Origin: Rufibacter sp. DG15C
GTDB taxonomy: Bacteria > Bacteroidota > Bacteroidia > Cytophagales > Hymenobacteraceae
Reading direction: 5' to 3'
Length of the DNA: 64,000 nt
NCBI RefSeq assembly: GCF_001577755.1
Contig: NZ_CP010776.1
Location: 496,001 to 560,000 of the forward strand
The notes under the pieces are model-generated. The model saw only the letters and a list, made by a program, of their open reading frames with translations. It was not told where the DNA came from and made no database searches. Made by a program: the position numbers and the translations under genes. Shown here piece by piece: positions 17,525-25,286 of this stretch (position 1 is its first letter; each line of letters opens with the position of its first letter).

Positions 17525-17571
17525 TCACCGCTTTTCTAGCTGGCCCACAAGGTCCTTTCAGGATGACAAAG
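17525..17571 (-). repeat. Right arm of the 47-bp inverted repeat around the cyclophilin gene
   Basis: On the minus strand it reads TTTGTCATCCTGAAAGGACC then TTGTGGGCC, matching 16694-16740 with few differences; the similarity also covers the outer CTAGA and GCGGTG segments. Confidence 0.75.
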
Positions 17572-17637
17572 AAGTGGGTTGAAGAATTATAAGTTGGAAT
17601 TTCGAAATTGGAAGGACAAAGGCTGGTTAAGCTTATT

Positions 17638-18633
17638 TCAATTTCCTGTTTCTGGTTTAGCCCTGAGCAATTGGTAAGCTTTGGCTCTGAGTTTCTGAAT
17701 CCACTTAAGAGGGGCAGGCAGATTATTAGCTTTCACGGACAGGAAATACGCGGGTTCTGACCCGAAACTTCTGTAAAAGTCGGAGATGGGGCCTACTTCG
17801 GGGGCCTCAAAGTCATATACCAAGTCTTGGTCAGCGTAGGTCTGCAGAATATGGTCTACCAGAAATGAGATGGCGTTGGTTTTCTTGCCTTCGGGGGTAG
17901 AGGAGTTGAAGATGTAGATGAGCTTCTGGTTGTAATGGAAGAGCATGATCATGGCCACCACTTCTTGCCGCGCATTCACTGCTTCGTGCATAGAGACTAG
18001 GCCGCGTTTACTGGCTGCTGCATAGAGTTGCCGAAGCATTTTGTATTCATAGGCTTCACCGATGACGCCATAAATTTTTTGGGCGATGTGTTGGTCAAAA
18101 ATATGGATGATGAGGTCTATGTTGGTAGAGGGCCTTGCCGTCAGGCCCACGCGTTTGGCCTGGTTGATGCGCCAGCGCCGGTCTTTTCTATAGCCAGACA
18201 CAATGGCGGGGTACCCTCGCTTCAAGTCTAAATGATAGGTAGAGAAGCTGGCTGTTTCAAAGTTGGGCAGGCCGTCTTGTACCAGCTCAATGTTGCCGGT
18301 GTTGAACTCATAGCTAGAAATCACCTTGAAGTTCTGGTACAGCAGACAGCCAAACTCTTGCCATTCTGCTGGCGTGAGCGGCTGCGCATGAAATACTCCC
18401 AACTGCTGCGCGAAGATAGGCTGACGCACTATGTTCACCCCAAACTTCTGAAACACCGGAATGGGCATGATGGCTAGGTACTTCTCACCTTCCTTTTTCA
18501 CGATGGCTTGCCAGCCCGGGGCCACTATGTCCAGGTACCAGGTAAACCCATAGATGATGGCATTGGGCGAGGCCTCCAGGCACCAGTCCCATTCTGCGTA
18601 GTCAATCTCATGGTGTTTCAGGTAGTGGAGCAT
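17638..18633 (-). CDS. FemAB/GNAT-like acyltransferase-fold protein
   Basis: A 331-residue soluble protein of a family widespread in Bacteroidota and usually annotated as GNAT-like. Recognisable blocks are NAIIYGFTWYLD near the N-terminus, RQPIFAQQLGVF, GYRKDRRWRINQAKR and FNSSTPEGKKTNAISFLVDHIL, with FEAPEVGPISDFYRSFG near the C-terminus, which resemble acyl-CoA or aminoacyl-tRNA transferase folds. Acceptor and donor are unknown. The ATG at 18633 is chosen over a TTG at 18657. No operon partner is evident, since a terminator separates it from the AAA gene. Confidence 0.65.
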   Translation of the reverse strand: MLHYLKHHEIDYAEWDWCLEASPNAIIYGFTWYLDIVAPGWQAIVKKEGEKYLAIMPIPVFQKFGVNIVRQPIFAQQLGVFHAQPLTPAEWQEFGCLLYQNFKVISSYEFNTGNIELVQDGLPNFETASFSTYHLDLKRGYPAIVSGYRKDRRWRINQAKRVGLTARPSTNIDLIIHIFDQHIAQKIYGVIGEAYEYKMLRQLYAAASKRGLVSMHEAVNARQEVVAMIMLFHYNQKLIYIFNSSTPEGKKTNAISFLVDHILQTYADQDLVYDFEAPEVGPISDFYRSFGSEPAYFLSVKANNLPAPLKWIQKLRAKAYQLLRAKPETGN

Positions 18634-18731
18634 ATAGAGAGGCGCACACACTTCCAAAGCTGCACCGTTGTAAAAACCAAAGTAACGAATTGTTCTCGAC
18701 TATGAGTGAGCAGGCAAACCCTTAAACGGCG

Positions 18732-18766
18732 AAAAGCCTGAGATCTCTACAGAAACTCAGGCTTTT
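18732..18766. terminator. Bidirectional hairpin downstream of the AAA ATPase gene
   Basis: AAAAGCCTGAG pairs with CTCAGGCTTTT around a 13-nt loop, so either strand yields a U-tract. It lies just beyond palindromic repeat copy 8. Confidence 0.75.
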
Positions 18767-18774
18767 CTTAAGGT

Positions 18775-18812
18775 TGTTTTTGGCTTATTTTCTGGAAAAG
18801 AGGCTAAAAACG
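18775..18812. repeat. 38-bp palindromic repeat, copy 8 (contains a stop codon)
   Basis: Overlaps the end of the AAA ATPase gene: on the minus strand the repeat's CGTTTTTAGCC encodes the last Arg-Phe and the TAG stop of that protein. Confidence 0.8.
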
Positions 18813-20345
18813 GTCTTCATCTTCATCGTCCTCGTCTTCTTCGCTTAGGCTAAAGCCGCCTCCGGAGAACATGCTGCTCAAAAGATCTTTGAACTGCAAG
18901 CCCGCCGTGAGGCGGTTACGTGAAATCAAACTGTATTCAGCCAGACCGTGCAAGCAGAACTCCATCCAGAAAAGGTGCTCCGCCTCATTTTTAGGCGTGG
19001 CCTGGAACTTGTTCACCACCTCAGAAAGACCCGGCACTTGGTTTAGTTCGTGCTTGTACTCTGCGTCTGAGGCATCGTTTAAGATGTCCAGGGTATGGCC
19101 GTCAGAGAACCACTCGGTGACTTTCTTGTAGGGGTCCTTGTCTTTCTGCTTTTTGAACTTGTCTGGGTCTGGGAAGTAGTGCACAAACTGCGTCCGAATG
19201 GCTTTGCCCATCAGTCTATATGCCACGCCGCCGGCTCCCTCCTGTTCGCCTTCATACACCAGTTCCACTTTACCCGTCACCGATGGCACCGCGGCCAGAA
19301 AGTCGGTGACGCGTACATGAGTTTTAGCTTCGCCGTTCAATAAAACACGTCGCTCAGCGGCACTAATCACGCTTTCATAGGCAGAGATGGTCAAACGCGC
19401 TGACACCCCAGATTTAGCATCCACGTACTCGCTCTCGCGGGCCTCAAAGGCAATCTGTTCTACCAGGTCATGGATAAGCTCATGGCCCAGCACACGGTCC
19501 TTCTGGGCGTCTGTGATGCGGGCCTCCTGCTTGGTGATGCGCTTGCCCACTTCCAGGCTCTTAGGGTAGTGGGTGATGATTTGGGAGTCAATGCGATCCT
19601 TGAGCGGCGTCACAATAGAGCCGCGGTTGGTGTAGTCCTCTGGGTTGGCCGTAAATACAAATTGAATATCCAGAGGCAGTCTAATCTTGAAACCACGTAT
19701 TTGAATGTCGCCTTCCTGCAGAATATTGAACAGGGACACCTGGATGCGCGCCTGCAAATCGGGCAGCTCATTAATCACAAAAATGCCGCGGTGGGCTCTA
19801 GGTATCAACCCGAAGTGAATCACGCGCTCATCTGAGTACGGCAACTTGAGCGTGGCGGCTTTGATGGGGTCAGCATCGCCAATCAAGTCAGCCACGGAAA
19901 CGTCTGGCGTAGCTAGTTTCTCAGTATAACGCTCTGCGCGGGGCAACCAACCCACAGGCGTTTCATCGCCGTGATGGGCTATCTGGTCCAAGGCGTACCT
20001 GGACAATGGCTGTAAGGGGTCATCGTTGAGCTCTGAGCCGGCCACCACAGGCACGAACTCATCCAGCAGGTCTACCATGAGCCGAGCTATGCGCGTCTTC
20101 GCCTGCCCCCTTAATCCCAGCAGGTTAATGTGGTGGCGGCTTAGGATGGCCCGCTGTAAATCTGGAATAACCGTTTCTTCATAGCCGTAGATGCCAGGAA
20201 AAACGTCTTCGCCGGAGCTTAGTTTTTTGATGAGGTTAGCTCTTAGTTCTTCTTTGACACTGCGCGGCTCATAGCCGGCGGCTTTCAACTGCCCCAGGGT
20301 CTTTATTTTCAAAAGCTGGGCGGGTGGTATATCTGTATAAAGCAT
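18804..20345 (-). CDS. MoxR/ChlI-type AAA+ ATPase
   Basis: A 513-residue AAA+ ATPase of the magnesium-chelatase I / MoxR group. Walker A is GLRGQAKTR (about residue 77; Ala precedes the Lys), Walker B is GIFVINELPDL, and FTANPEDYTNRG is the sensor-1 region. The C-terminus is very acidic (EEDEDDEDEDR). Such ATPases act with a VWA protein to remodel or metallate client proteins; the VWA gene lies upstream on the same strand at 20898-22010. The client is unknown. The final three codons are supplied by a palindromic repeat. Confidence 0.87.
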   Translation of the reverse strand: MLYTDIPPAQLLKIKTLGQLKAAGYEPRSVKEELRANLIKKLSSGEDVFPGIYGYEETVIPDLQRAILSRHHINLLGLRGQAKTRIARLMVDLLDEFVPVVAGSELNDDPLQPLSRYALDQIAHHGDETPVGWLPRAERYTEKLATPDVSVADLIGDADPIKAATLKLPYSDERVIHFGLIPRAHRGIFVINELPDLQARIQVSLFNILQEGDIQIRGFKIRLPLDIQFVFTANPEDYTNRGSIVTPLKDRIDSQIITHYPKSLEVGKRITKQEARITDAQKDRVLGHELIHDLVEQIAFEARESEYVDAKSGVSARLTISAYESVISAAERRVLLNGEAKTHVRVTDFLAAVPSVTGKVELVYEGEQEGAGGVAYRLMGKAIRTQFVHYFPDPDKFKKQKDKDPYKKVTEWFSDGHTLDILNDASDAEYKHELNQVPGLSEVVNKFQATPKNEAEHLFWMEFCLHGLAEYSLISRNRLTAGLQFKDLLSSMFSGGGFSLSEEDEDDEDEDRF

Positions 20346-20444
20346 TTTTAAGGACTGATGGCTAAATAATTGTTGATTGCTGGTTGTTGATTGTTCTATC
20401 CTGACTTACGTAAAAATGGTATTGGGTATTGGTGTCTTTGTCAT

Positions 20445-20642
20445 ATGAAAAAAACTGCTGTGCCTACGTGGTTAACCGTCATTGCAATCATCTTGTTTGT
20501 ATGCGGGTTGCTTTTGCGCGTATTCCATTTGGCCAGCTTGACGGTGGTGTTCATCTTTATTGGTTTGGGTCTGGTGCTCAGGGTCATCGCCCGCGTACTC
20601 AACTACCAGAACGACCGCTCAGAAGCCCAAGACCAGGACTAG
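20445..20642 (+). CDS. Small two-helix membrane protein
   Basis: A 65-residue protein starting at the ATG at 20445 (the frame is open further upstream, but this Met begins the natural KK-rich N-terminus). It has two hydrophobic helices (about residues 9-26 and 30-48: LTVIAIILFVCGLLL and LTVVFIFIGLGLVL) and a charged, Asp/Glu-rich C-terminus. No family recognised. It lies on the opposite strand between the MoxR-type ATPase gene and its VWA partner, and a palindromic repeat begins directly after its stop. Confidence 0.6.
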   Translation: MKKTAVPTWLTVIAIILFVCGLLLRVFHLASLTVVFIFIGLGLVLRVIARVLNYQNDRSEAQDQD

Positions 20643-20643
20643 T

Positions 20644-20681
20644 CGTTTTTAACCTGTTTTCTGGAAATTAGGCTAAAAACG
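20644..20681. repeat. 38-bp palindromic repeat, copy 9
   Basis: Begins one base after the stop codon of the small membrane protein gene; arms read CGTTTTTAACCTG and ATTAGGCTAAAAACG. Confidence 0.8.
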
Positions 20682-20704
20682 GAGCTTGCATAAGGAGCTT
20701 CTTC

Positions 20705-20836
20705 GTCCCCCTTTGAAAGGGGGTTGGGGGATGATTCACATCTGTAGTGCATCACATTCCCGAGAATCTCATCCTTCCAATTAACAAACTGCTGTTTTCG
20801 GTTCATCCTCCTCCCTACCCTTCAAAGGGGGACGAA
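20705..20836. repeat. 132-bp element bounded by inverted CCCCCTTT/AAAGGGGG repeats
   Basis: Left end GTCCCCCTTTGAAAGGGGG plus TTGGGGGATGAT; right end is its inverted relative, ATCCTCCTCCCTACCC then TTCAAAGGGGGAC. The same right-end sequence recurs at 48441-48470 and 62653-62683. About 70 bp of unrelated sequence lies between the ends. It resembles a small MITE-like or boxed intergenic repeat and has no coding capacity. Confidence 0.65.
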
Positions 20837-20897
20837 ATGCGTGCTATCATCTCCAAACTTTCAAATTGAAGCAATAACACATTACCCAATTAGCATG

Positions 20898-22010
20898 TTA
20901 AACTCGCTTCTTGCGGTTACGGCCGTAGTCTCTGAACACTAGGTCTCCTAAGCCTTGCAGACTGCTGTAATAAGCCTGGCCGTTGTTGACCTGGGTGAAC
21001 TCTTCCACAAACTGTTGCAGGTAGGGGTCTGAAGCAATCATGAAGGTGGTGATGGGAATGTTGAGCCTTCTGCACTGAGCGGCCAGATTGAGCGTCTTGT
21101 TCACCACTTTCCTGTCCAACCCGAAACTGTTTTTATAGTACTTCAGGCCTTCTTTCAGGCAGGTGGGTTTGCCATCTGTAATCATGAAGATTTGCTTGTT
21201 GCTGGTCTTCCTTCTTCTGAGCAAGTCCATGGCCAGTTCTAAGCCTGCCACCGTGTTGGTATGGTACGGGCCCACCATCAGGTATGGCAGGTCTTTGACG
21301 GTAATCTGCCAGGCGTCGTTACCAAACACGATGATGTCCAGGTTGTCTTTGGGGTATTTGAGTTTGACCAGCTCTGCCAGGGCCATGGCTACCTTTTTAG
21401 CGGGTGTGATGCGATCCTCGCCGTACAGAATCATGGAGTGCGATATGTCAATCATGAGCACGGTGCTGGTCTGTGTTTTGTGCTCCCGCTCGGTTACTTC
21501 TAGGTCGTTTTCTGTCAAGAAGAAGTCATCCGTGAGGCCGTGGTGAATCTGGGCATTCCGGATAGACTCTGTGAGTTCAATCTGCTCGGGCGCATCCCCG
21601 AAACGGAATTCGCGGCGGTCTGCGTTGGGCTCATCGCCAATGCCCGACTTTGGCGTGGAATGGCTTCCGCGGCCGCCTTTCTTCAGCTTCCCGAAGATTT
21701 CTTCCAGCGCACTCTTTCTAATTTTTTGCTCCCCTTTGGCCTGCAGTTGAAACTGGCCGTCTGGGCCTTGGTCATCTATGTAGCCCTGCTTTTTGAGGTC
21801 TTCAAAGAAATCGCCCATGCCGTAAGAATCATCGGTGAGACGGTACTTCTGGTCCAGCTTGTTAAGCCAGGACATGGCCTCGGCTACATCACCAGCAGTG
21901 AGGGTGATGATTTGTAAGAAGATATTGAGCAGTGCCTCAAACCCCTTCTGGGTGGTTTCTTCGGGCACAAAATTGGTGAATCTATAACCGGCTGACATGG
22001 TAAAAGACAT
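20898..22010 (-). CDS. VWA domain protein, partner of the MoxR-type ATPase
   Basis: A 370-residue protein with a C-terminal von Willebrand A domain. The MIDAS site is complete: DISHS (about residue 193), a Thr in YHTNTVAGLELA and the ITDGKP aspartate. The N-terminal half is helical with a basic, Gly/Ser-rich linker (GKLKKGGRGSHS). VWA proteins of this type recruit substrates to MoxR/ChlI ATPases, and such an ATPase is encoded downstream on the same strand. The start codon sits directly at an array of short words (22009-22045) in the leader. Confidence 0.87.
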   Translation of the reverse strand: MSFTMSAGYRFTNFVPEETTQKGFEALLNIFLQIITLTAGDVAEAMSWLNKLDQKYRLTDDSYGMGDFFEDLKKQGYIDDQGPDGQFQLQAKGEQKIRKSALEEIFGKLKKGGRGSHSTPKSGIGDEPNADRREFRFGDAPEQIELTESIRNAQIHHGLTDDFFLTENDLEVTEREHKTQTSTVLMIDISHSMILYGEDRITPAKKVAMALAELVKLKYPKDNLDIIVFGNDAWQITVKDLPYLMVGPYHTNTVAGLELAMDLLRRRKTSNKQIFMITDGKPTCLKEGLKYYKNSFGLDRKVVNKTLNLAAQCRRLNIPITTFMIASDPYLQQFVEEFTQVNNGQAYYSSLQGLGDLVFRDYGRNRKKRV

Positions 22011-22160
22011 AAGAGGTAAGAGGTAAGATACAAGACGCAGGTAAGAACAGTTTCTATTAGATGGTATCCTTTTCTACACTATACTCCTGAAAGAACAAAG
22101 AACGTTCTTAACCAAGTAACAGAAGAAAATCTTGTGTCTTATGTCTTACGTCTTGTATCT
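22009..22160. repeat. Inverted short-word arrays upstream of the VWA gene
   Basis: Words of the form AAGAGGTAAGA, TACAAGACG at 22009-22045 are answered in inverted form by TGTCTTATGTCTTACGTC-type words at 22131-22160. Imperfect, so possibly a large stem; the remaining gap up to DUF427 (22160-22283) is AT-rich and holds no gene. Confidence 0.5.
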
Positions 22161-22283
22161 ATAACTAAACAACGAGTAAACGGCATTGTTCCTTAAATAC
22201 ACAACCTTCTCATGGCAAAGCAGTAAACAACTAGAGAGAATACAATCATTTTAGTAAAATAATTACATTTTTTATAGTAAAGT

Positions 22284-22592
22284 ATGCGTGCCATTTGGAA
22301 AAACACAATTATTGCAGAGAGCGAACAGACCGTGGAGATAGAAGGCAATCATTATTTTCCGCCGAGTGCCCTTAAGTGGGAATTTCTACAGCCTAGCACC
22401 CGCCAGTCCTTTTGCCCCTGGAAAGGCGAAGCCTCTTACTACTCTGTAAAGGTGGGACTGTTTGAAAACAAAGACGCCGCCTGGACCTACTCCAACACCC
22501 AAGAACAAGCCGCCAAACCTATTGAAGGATACGTGGCCTTCTGGAAAGGGGTACAAGTGGTCCACAGCCACCCGTCTCCCGTACACAGTTAA
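22284..22592 (+). CDS. DUF427 domain protein
   Basis: A 102-residue single-domain protein of the DUF427 family, a small beta-barrel fold. The family signature is clear: NHYFPPSALKWEFL, FCPWKGEASYYSV and the AAWTYSNTQEQAAKPIEGYVAFW segment. Biochemical role is not established. The gene is monocistronic and ends in a terminator hairpin that is half of an inverted pair enclosing the next gene. Confidence 0.9.
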   Translation: MRAIWKNTIIAESEQTVEIEGNHYFPPSALKWEFLQPSTRQSFCPWKGEASYYSVKVGLFENKDAAWTYSNTQEQAAKPIEGYVAFWKGVQVVHSHPSPVHS

Positions 22593-22610
22593 TGGTGATT
22601 TGGTAAAAAG

Positions 22611-22640
22611 AAACGCCCCGCTGAGAAGTGGGGCGTTTTT
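22611..22640 (+). terminator. Terminator of DUF427 (left member of an inverted hairpin pair)
   Basis: AAACGCCCC, loop with GCTGAGAAGT, then GGGGCGTTTTT. A close inverted relative lies at 23256-23291. Confidence 0.85.
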
Positions 22641-22699
22641 GCTGGATAGAAGCCTGATCTTAATTCTTACCATTTCAGTACTAATGGAATAATTCTTCA

Positions 22700-23251
22700 T
22701 TAGAGGATTTCGTTTCCAGCCTTTAGAGTCTCTATGGGAGAAGCTGAGAATTCAATAAATCCTCTTATAGAAGCAGGATATATCTTTTGTGTAAGTTTAA
22801 CAACCCAAAGGACTCCTATTTCTACCTTTCCTACCATATAATCTGCTGGACTTCCATAGGCAAACGCAAACGCACTCCCATCTTTTAGAAGCAATTGCTT
22901 AAACAGCACATAGTCCTGGCACACATCAAAATCAATTACTGGAGTACCTTTAAATCTATTATCACTTATCCGTTGTTTATACTCAATCAAACCTTCGGCA
23001 TTAGCCGGTATTCGGCCAATGCATGAAATTTCTTGTATGTTTTCTAAAGGGATGCCTTTGCTACACAGTTGCTCAAAAAGAGAAATTAGGCCACCTATTA
23101 AAAGTTTGTCATACCCCTTATAAATCCAGCCTTTAGAAACGTATTCAATTATTTTTTCCCGACCAACGGCTTCTTCATCAACAAATAGAGAGTTGATAAA
23201 GGCTAAAACTTTAGATTTCAATCTGTTCTTTTTAAAAATACCAAAATGCAT
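22700..23251 (-). CDS. Orphan hypothetical protein
   Basis: A 183-residue soluble protein I do not recognise. The N-terminus is basic (KKNRLKSK); residues 30-130 are amphipathic with no catalytic motif visible, and there is no signal peptide or membrane segment. Codon use is clearly more AT-rich than its neighbours. The gene is enclosed by two inverted terminator-like hairpins (22611-22640 and 23256-23291) and starts only 5 bp inside the right one, leaving no obvious promoter. It resembles a small horizontally acquired cassette, perhaps an immunity-type gene; that is inference. Confidence 0.6.
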   Translation of the reverse strand: MHFGIFKKNRLKSKVLAFINSLFVDEEAVGREKIIEYVSKGWIYKGYDKLLIGGLISLFEQLCSKGIPLENIQEISCIGRIPANAEGLIEYKQRISDNRFKGTPVIDFDVCQDYVLFKQLLLKDGSAFAFAYGSPADYMVGKVEIGVLWVVKLTQKIYPASIRGFIEFSASPIETLKAGNEIL

Positions 23252-23255
23252 TATA

Positions 23256-23291
23256 CCAAAAACGCCCCACTTTTCAGCAGGGCGTTTTTAG
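23256..23291 (-). terminator. Terminator of the desaturase gene (right member of the inverted hairpin pair)
   Basis: On the minus strand it reads AAAAACGCCC, loop TGCTGAAAAGT, GGGGCGTTTTT. Stem and loop match the hairpin at 22611-22640 in inverted orientation (18 of 20 core bases). Confidence 0.8.
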
Positions 23292-23320
23292 GTTATATTC
23301 TGGGAAAAAAGACAAAAACG
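23283..23320. repeat. 38-bp palindromic repeat, copy 10 (diverged)
   Basis: Lies 9 nt beyond the desaturase stop and shares its left CGTTTTT with the hairpin at 23256-23291; the centre is strongly diverged. Confidence 0.6.
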
Positions 23321-23329
23321 ACTTCTAGC

Positions 23330-24313
23330 TTATACTTCAATCCACTTGAATTTGTATTGCAGTTCTGGTACGCGTAACCGCTCAGCCACGCGGCGCAGGC
23401 GGTTAGGCAGTTGCATGATGTAGTCACGGGCGCGTTCGCCGTTTTCATTGAGACCCGTCATGGTAGAGATTTTCCACTCACGGATTAAGGTTTCCATGAT
23501 TTCTACGTAATCTGTAGACGTGTACACGCCAATACGCTGGGCGGCGTCTGTAAAGTGCCCGAAAGTCTGGCCTTGATCAATTCCTAGTTCGCGCAGGTAG
23601 TGAGCCGGCATGACAATCTTCTTGCGCATCATGTCTTCAAAGGCCATCATCATCTCAGACGGGTCCACTTCAAAGATTTTCTTCACAAAGGTTTTGTAGG
23701 CCAACGCGTGGCGTCCTTCATCTGCGGCAATAAAGTTACAGATACGGGATAAGGTGGTTTCGCCTACTTTCTTGGCCAGGGCACCTACGCGGCGGTGAGA
23801 CACGTTGGTAGCTGTCTCTTGGAAAGAGGTATACACAAAACTGCGGTACGGGTCATTGTCTGTTTTAATGTCCATGCCGTCAGCAATCAGGTACTGCGTT
23901 GACGCCTCCATCTGGCGCATGTCAATGCGGCCGGTCAGGTAGAGGTAGCGGTTGAGCAAGTCGCCGTGGCGGTTCTCCTCAGAGGTCCAGCCGCGGTTCC
24001 ACTTCATCCAAGCGCTGTGCTCGTCATTGTTGATGTCATGAATGCTCATGATCCAGCTTTCATAGGTAGGCAGGGCCTCTTCGGTGATGGTGTCACCAAT
24101 AAGCACGGCCAGCAGGTCATAAGACAGTTCTTTGGCCCGCTCTTGCAGGTCTTTTATTTCAGAGAAGAAGTTGTCAAAACGGGCGTCTGGCAGAAAGTCT
24201 GCGGGTTGCCAGCTGTCTTCCACTGATTTCAGGAACTCCGGAAGCTTCTGCTCCAGGAAATTCTCCAGGTATTTCATTACCTCAGAACGGGTGGTCGTGA
24301 GCGTTGAGATCAT
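23330..24313 (-). CDS. Acyl-ACP desaturase (ferritin-like di-iron)
   Basis: A 327-residue soluble fatty-acyl desaturase that introduces a double bond into acyl-carrier-protein-bound chains. The two di-iron motifs are present: EENRHG (about residue 112) and DEGRHA (about residue 197), with ESWIMSIHDINNDEH and SFQETATNVSHR supporting blocks. The ATG at 24313 is chosen because the -7 box at 24335-24342 overlaps the earlier in-frame ATG at 24337. It probably adjusts membrane fluidity, with electrons supplied by ferredoxin. Confidence 0.93.
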   Translation of the reverse strand: MISTLTTTRSEVMKYLENFLEQKLPEFLKSVEDSWQPADFLPDARFDNFFSEIKDLQERAKELSYDLLAVLIGDTITEEALPTYESWIMSIHDINNDEHSAWMKWNRGWTSEENRHGDLLNRYLYLTGRIDMRQMEASTQYLIADGMDIKTDNDPYRSFVYTSFQETATNVSHRRVGALAKKVGETTLSRICNFIAADEGRHALAYKTFVKKIFEVDPSEMMMAFEDMMRKKIVMPAHYLRELGIDQGQTFGHFTDAAQRIGVYTSTDYVEIMETLIREWKISTMTGLNENGERARDYIMQLPNRLRRVAERLRVPELQYKFKWIEV

Positions 24314-24334
24314 ACGTGTATCTATATGGAATGT

Positions 24335-24342
24335 CAAATATA
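24335..24342 (-). promoter_or_regulatory. -7 promoter element of the desaturase gene
   Basis: The minus strand reads TATATTTG (TAnnTTTG), 21 nt before the ATG at 24313. Confidence 0.5.
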
Positions 24343-24492
24343 CTAGTTTTCAAGCATTCTACCTGACTCTGGGCTTAATAACTGTTACTGCGCCAACAAG
24401 GGAGAAGGAAGGAACTGTTACCTACGTAAACCAGCCGTTAAAGATGTCAGTACTAATCCCGTGCGCATGCAGATAAAATACGGAACGGTCTG

Positions 24493-24500
24493 TATCTTTG
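24493..24500 (+). promoter_or_regulatory. -7 promoter element of the methyltransferase gene
   Basis: TATCTTTG (TAnnTTTG), 18 nt before the ATG at 24519, giving a very short leader. Confidence 0.5.
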
Positions 24501-24518
24501 GTAAGATTTGCCCTGCCC

Positions 24519-25286
24519 ATGTACCTTTTGAAAGCCCTTTTGCCTGCCCAAACCCGCCTGCGCCTGCGTAGCTATTCCTGGTGGGCCAGAGGGTGGTTTT
24601 ACCAAGGCAAGGAAGTCTTCTGCCCATTGTGCCAAGGGCATTTCCAGAAGTTTCTGCCCTTTGGCGTGGAGCGCAGACCGCAGGCGCTCTGCCCTAAATG
24701 CCATACTTTGGAGCGGCACCGTCTGCTGTGGCTGTACCTGCAGGAGCAAGTTCAGGTAGAAACCCAGAAGCTTTCCATCTTGCACATGGCACCCGAGCCG
24801 GTGTTACAAGAGAAACTCAAACGCCTGCCCAACCTCCAGTACCGAAGCGCCGATTTATCTTCTCCCCTGGCCATGGACCAAGTAGACATTCAACGACTGC
24901 CGTACGCAGACGCGTCCTTTGACTTGATCTTGTGTTCCCATGTGCTGGCCCACGTTCCAGATGAGAAGCTAGCCTTGCAGGAATTGCGCCGCGTCTTGAA
25001 GCCCCAAGGACAGTTGCTACTCCAAGCTAGAATCTTCCAAGACCTGCCGCAGACATTGGAAGAAGCCGACGTAGCCACGCCGCAGCTGCGCCTTAAAGCA
25101 CACGGACAGGCAGACAGGTTTAGAAAGTATGGCTTGGACTTTGCCGACCGCGTGAGCGCGCAAGGCTTTACCGTCAACCCAATAGAATACGCCCTCACCA
25201 GAACCAGCCAAGAACAGCAACACCTAGGCCTGGGTCAGCAGGAAATCATCTTTGTGGCTACTCCTTCTGCCCATGTCCCTGCTTAA
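24519..25286 (+). CDS. Class I SAM-dependent methyltransferase with N-terminal Cys4 motif
   Basis: A 255-residue methyltransferase. An N-terminal zinc-ribbon-like motif (CPLC ... CPKC, about residues 35-62) precedes the methyltransferase core: a degenerate motif I (LHMAPEPVLQEKL), YRSADLSSP and the DIQRLPYADASFDLILCSHVLAHVPD block. The type is common in glycan and antibiotic clusters. The frame could start at a TTG at 24498, but the -7 box covers it. The downstream gene starts 14 nt inside this one, so the two are coupled. Substrate is probably a nucleotide sugar or glycan; inference. Confidence 0.78.
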   Translation: MYLLKALLPAQTRLRLRSYSWWARGWFYQGKEVFCPLCQGHFQKFLPFGVERRPQALCPKCHTLERHRLLWLYLQEQVQVETQKLSILHMAPEPVLQEKLKRLPNLQYRSADLSSPLAMDQVDIQRLPYADASFDLILCSHVLAHVPDEKLALQELRRVLKPQGQLLLQARIFQDLPQTLEEADVATPQLRLKAHGQADRFRKYGLDFADRVSAQGFTVNPIEYALTRTSQEQQHLGLGQQEIIFVATPSAHVPA

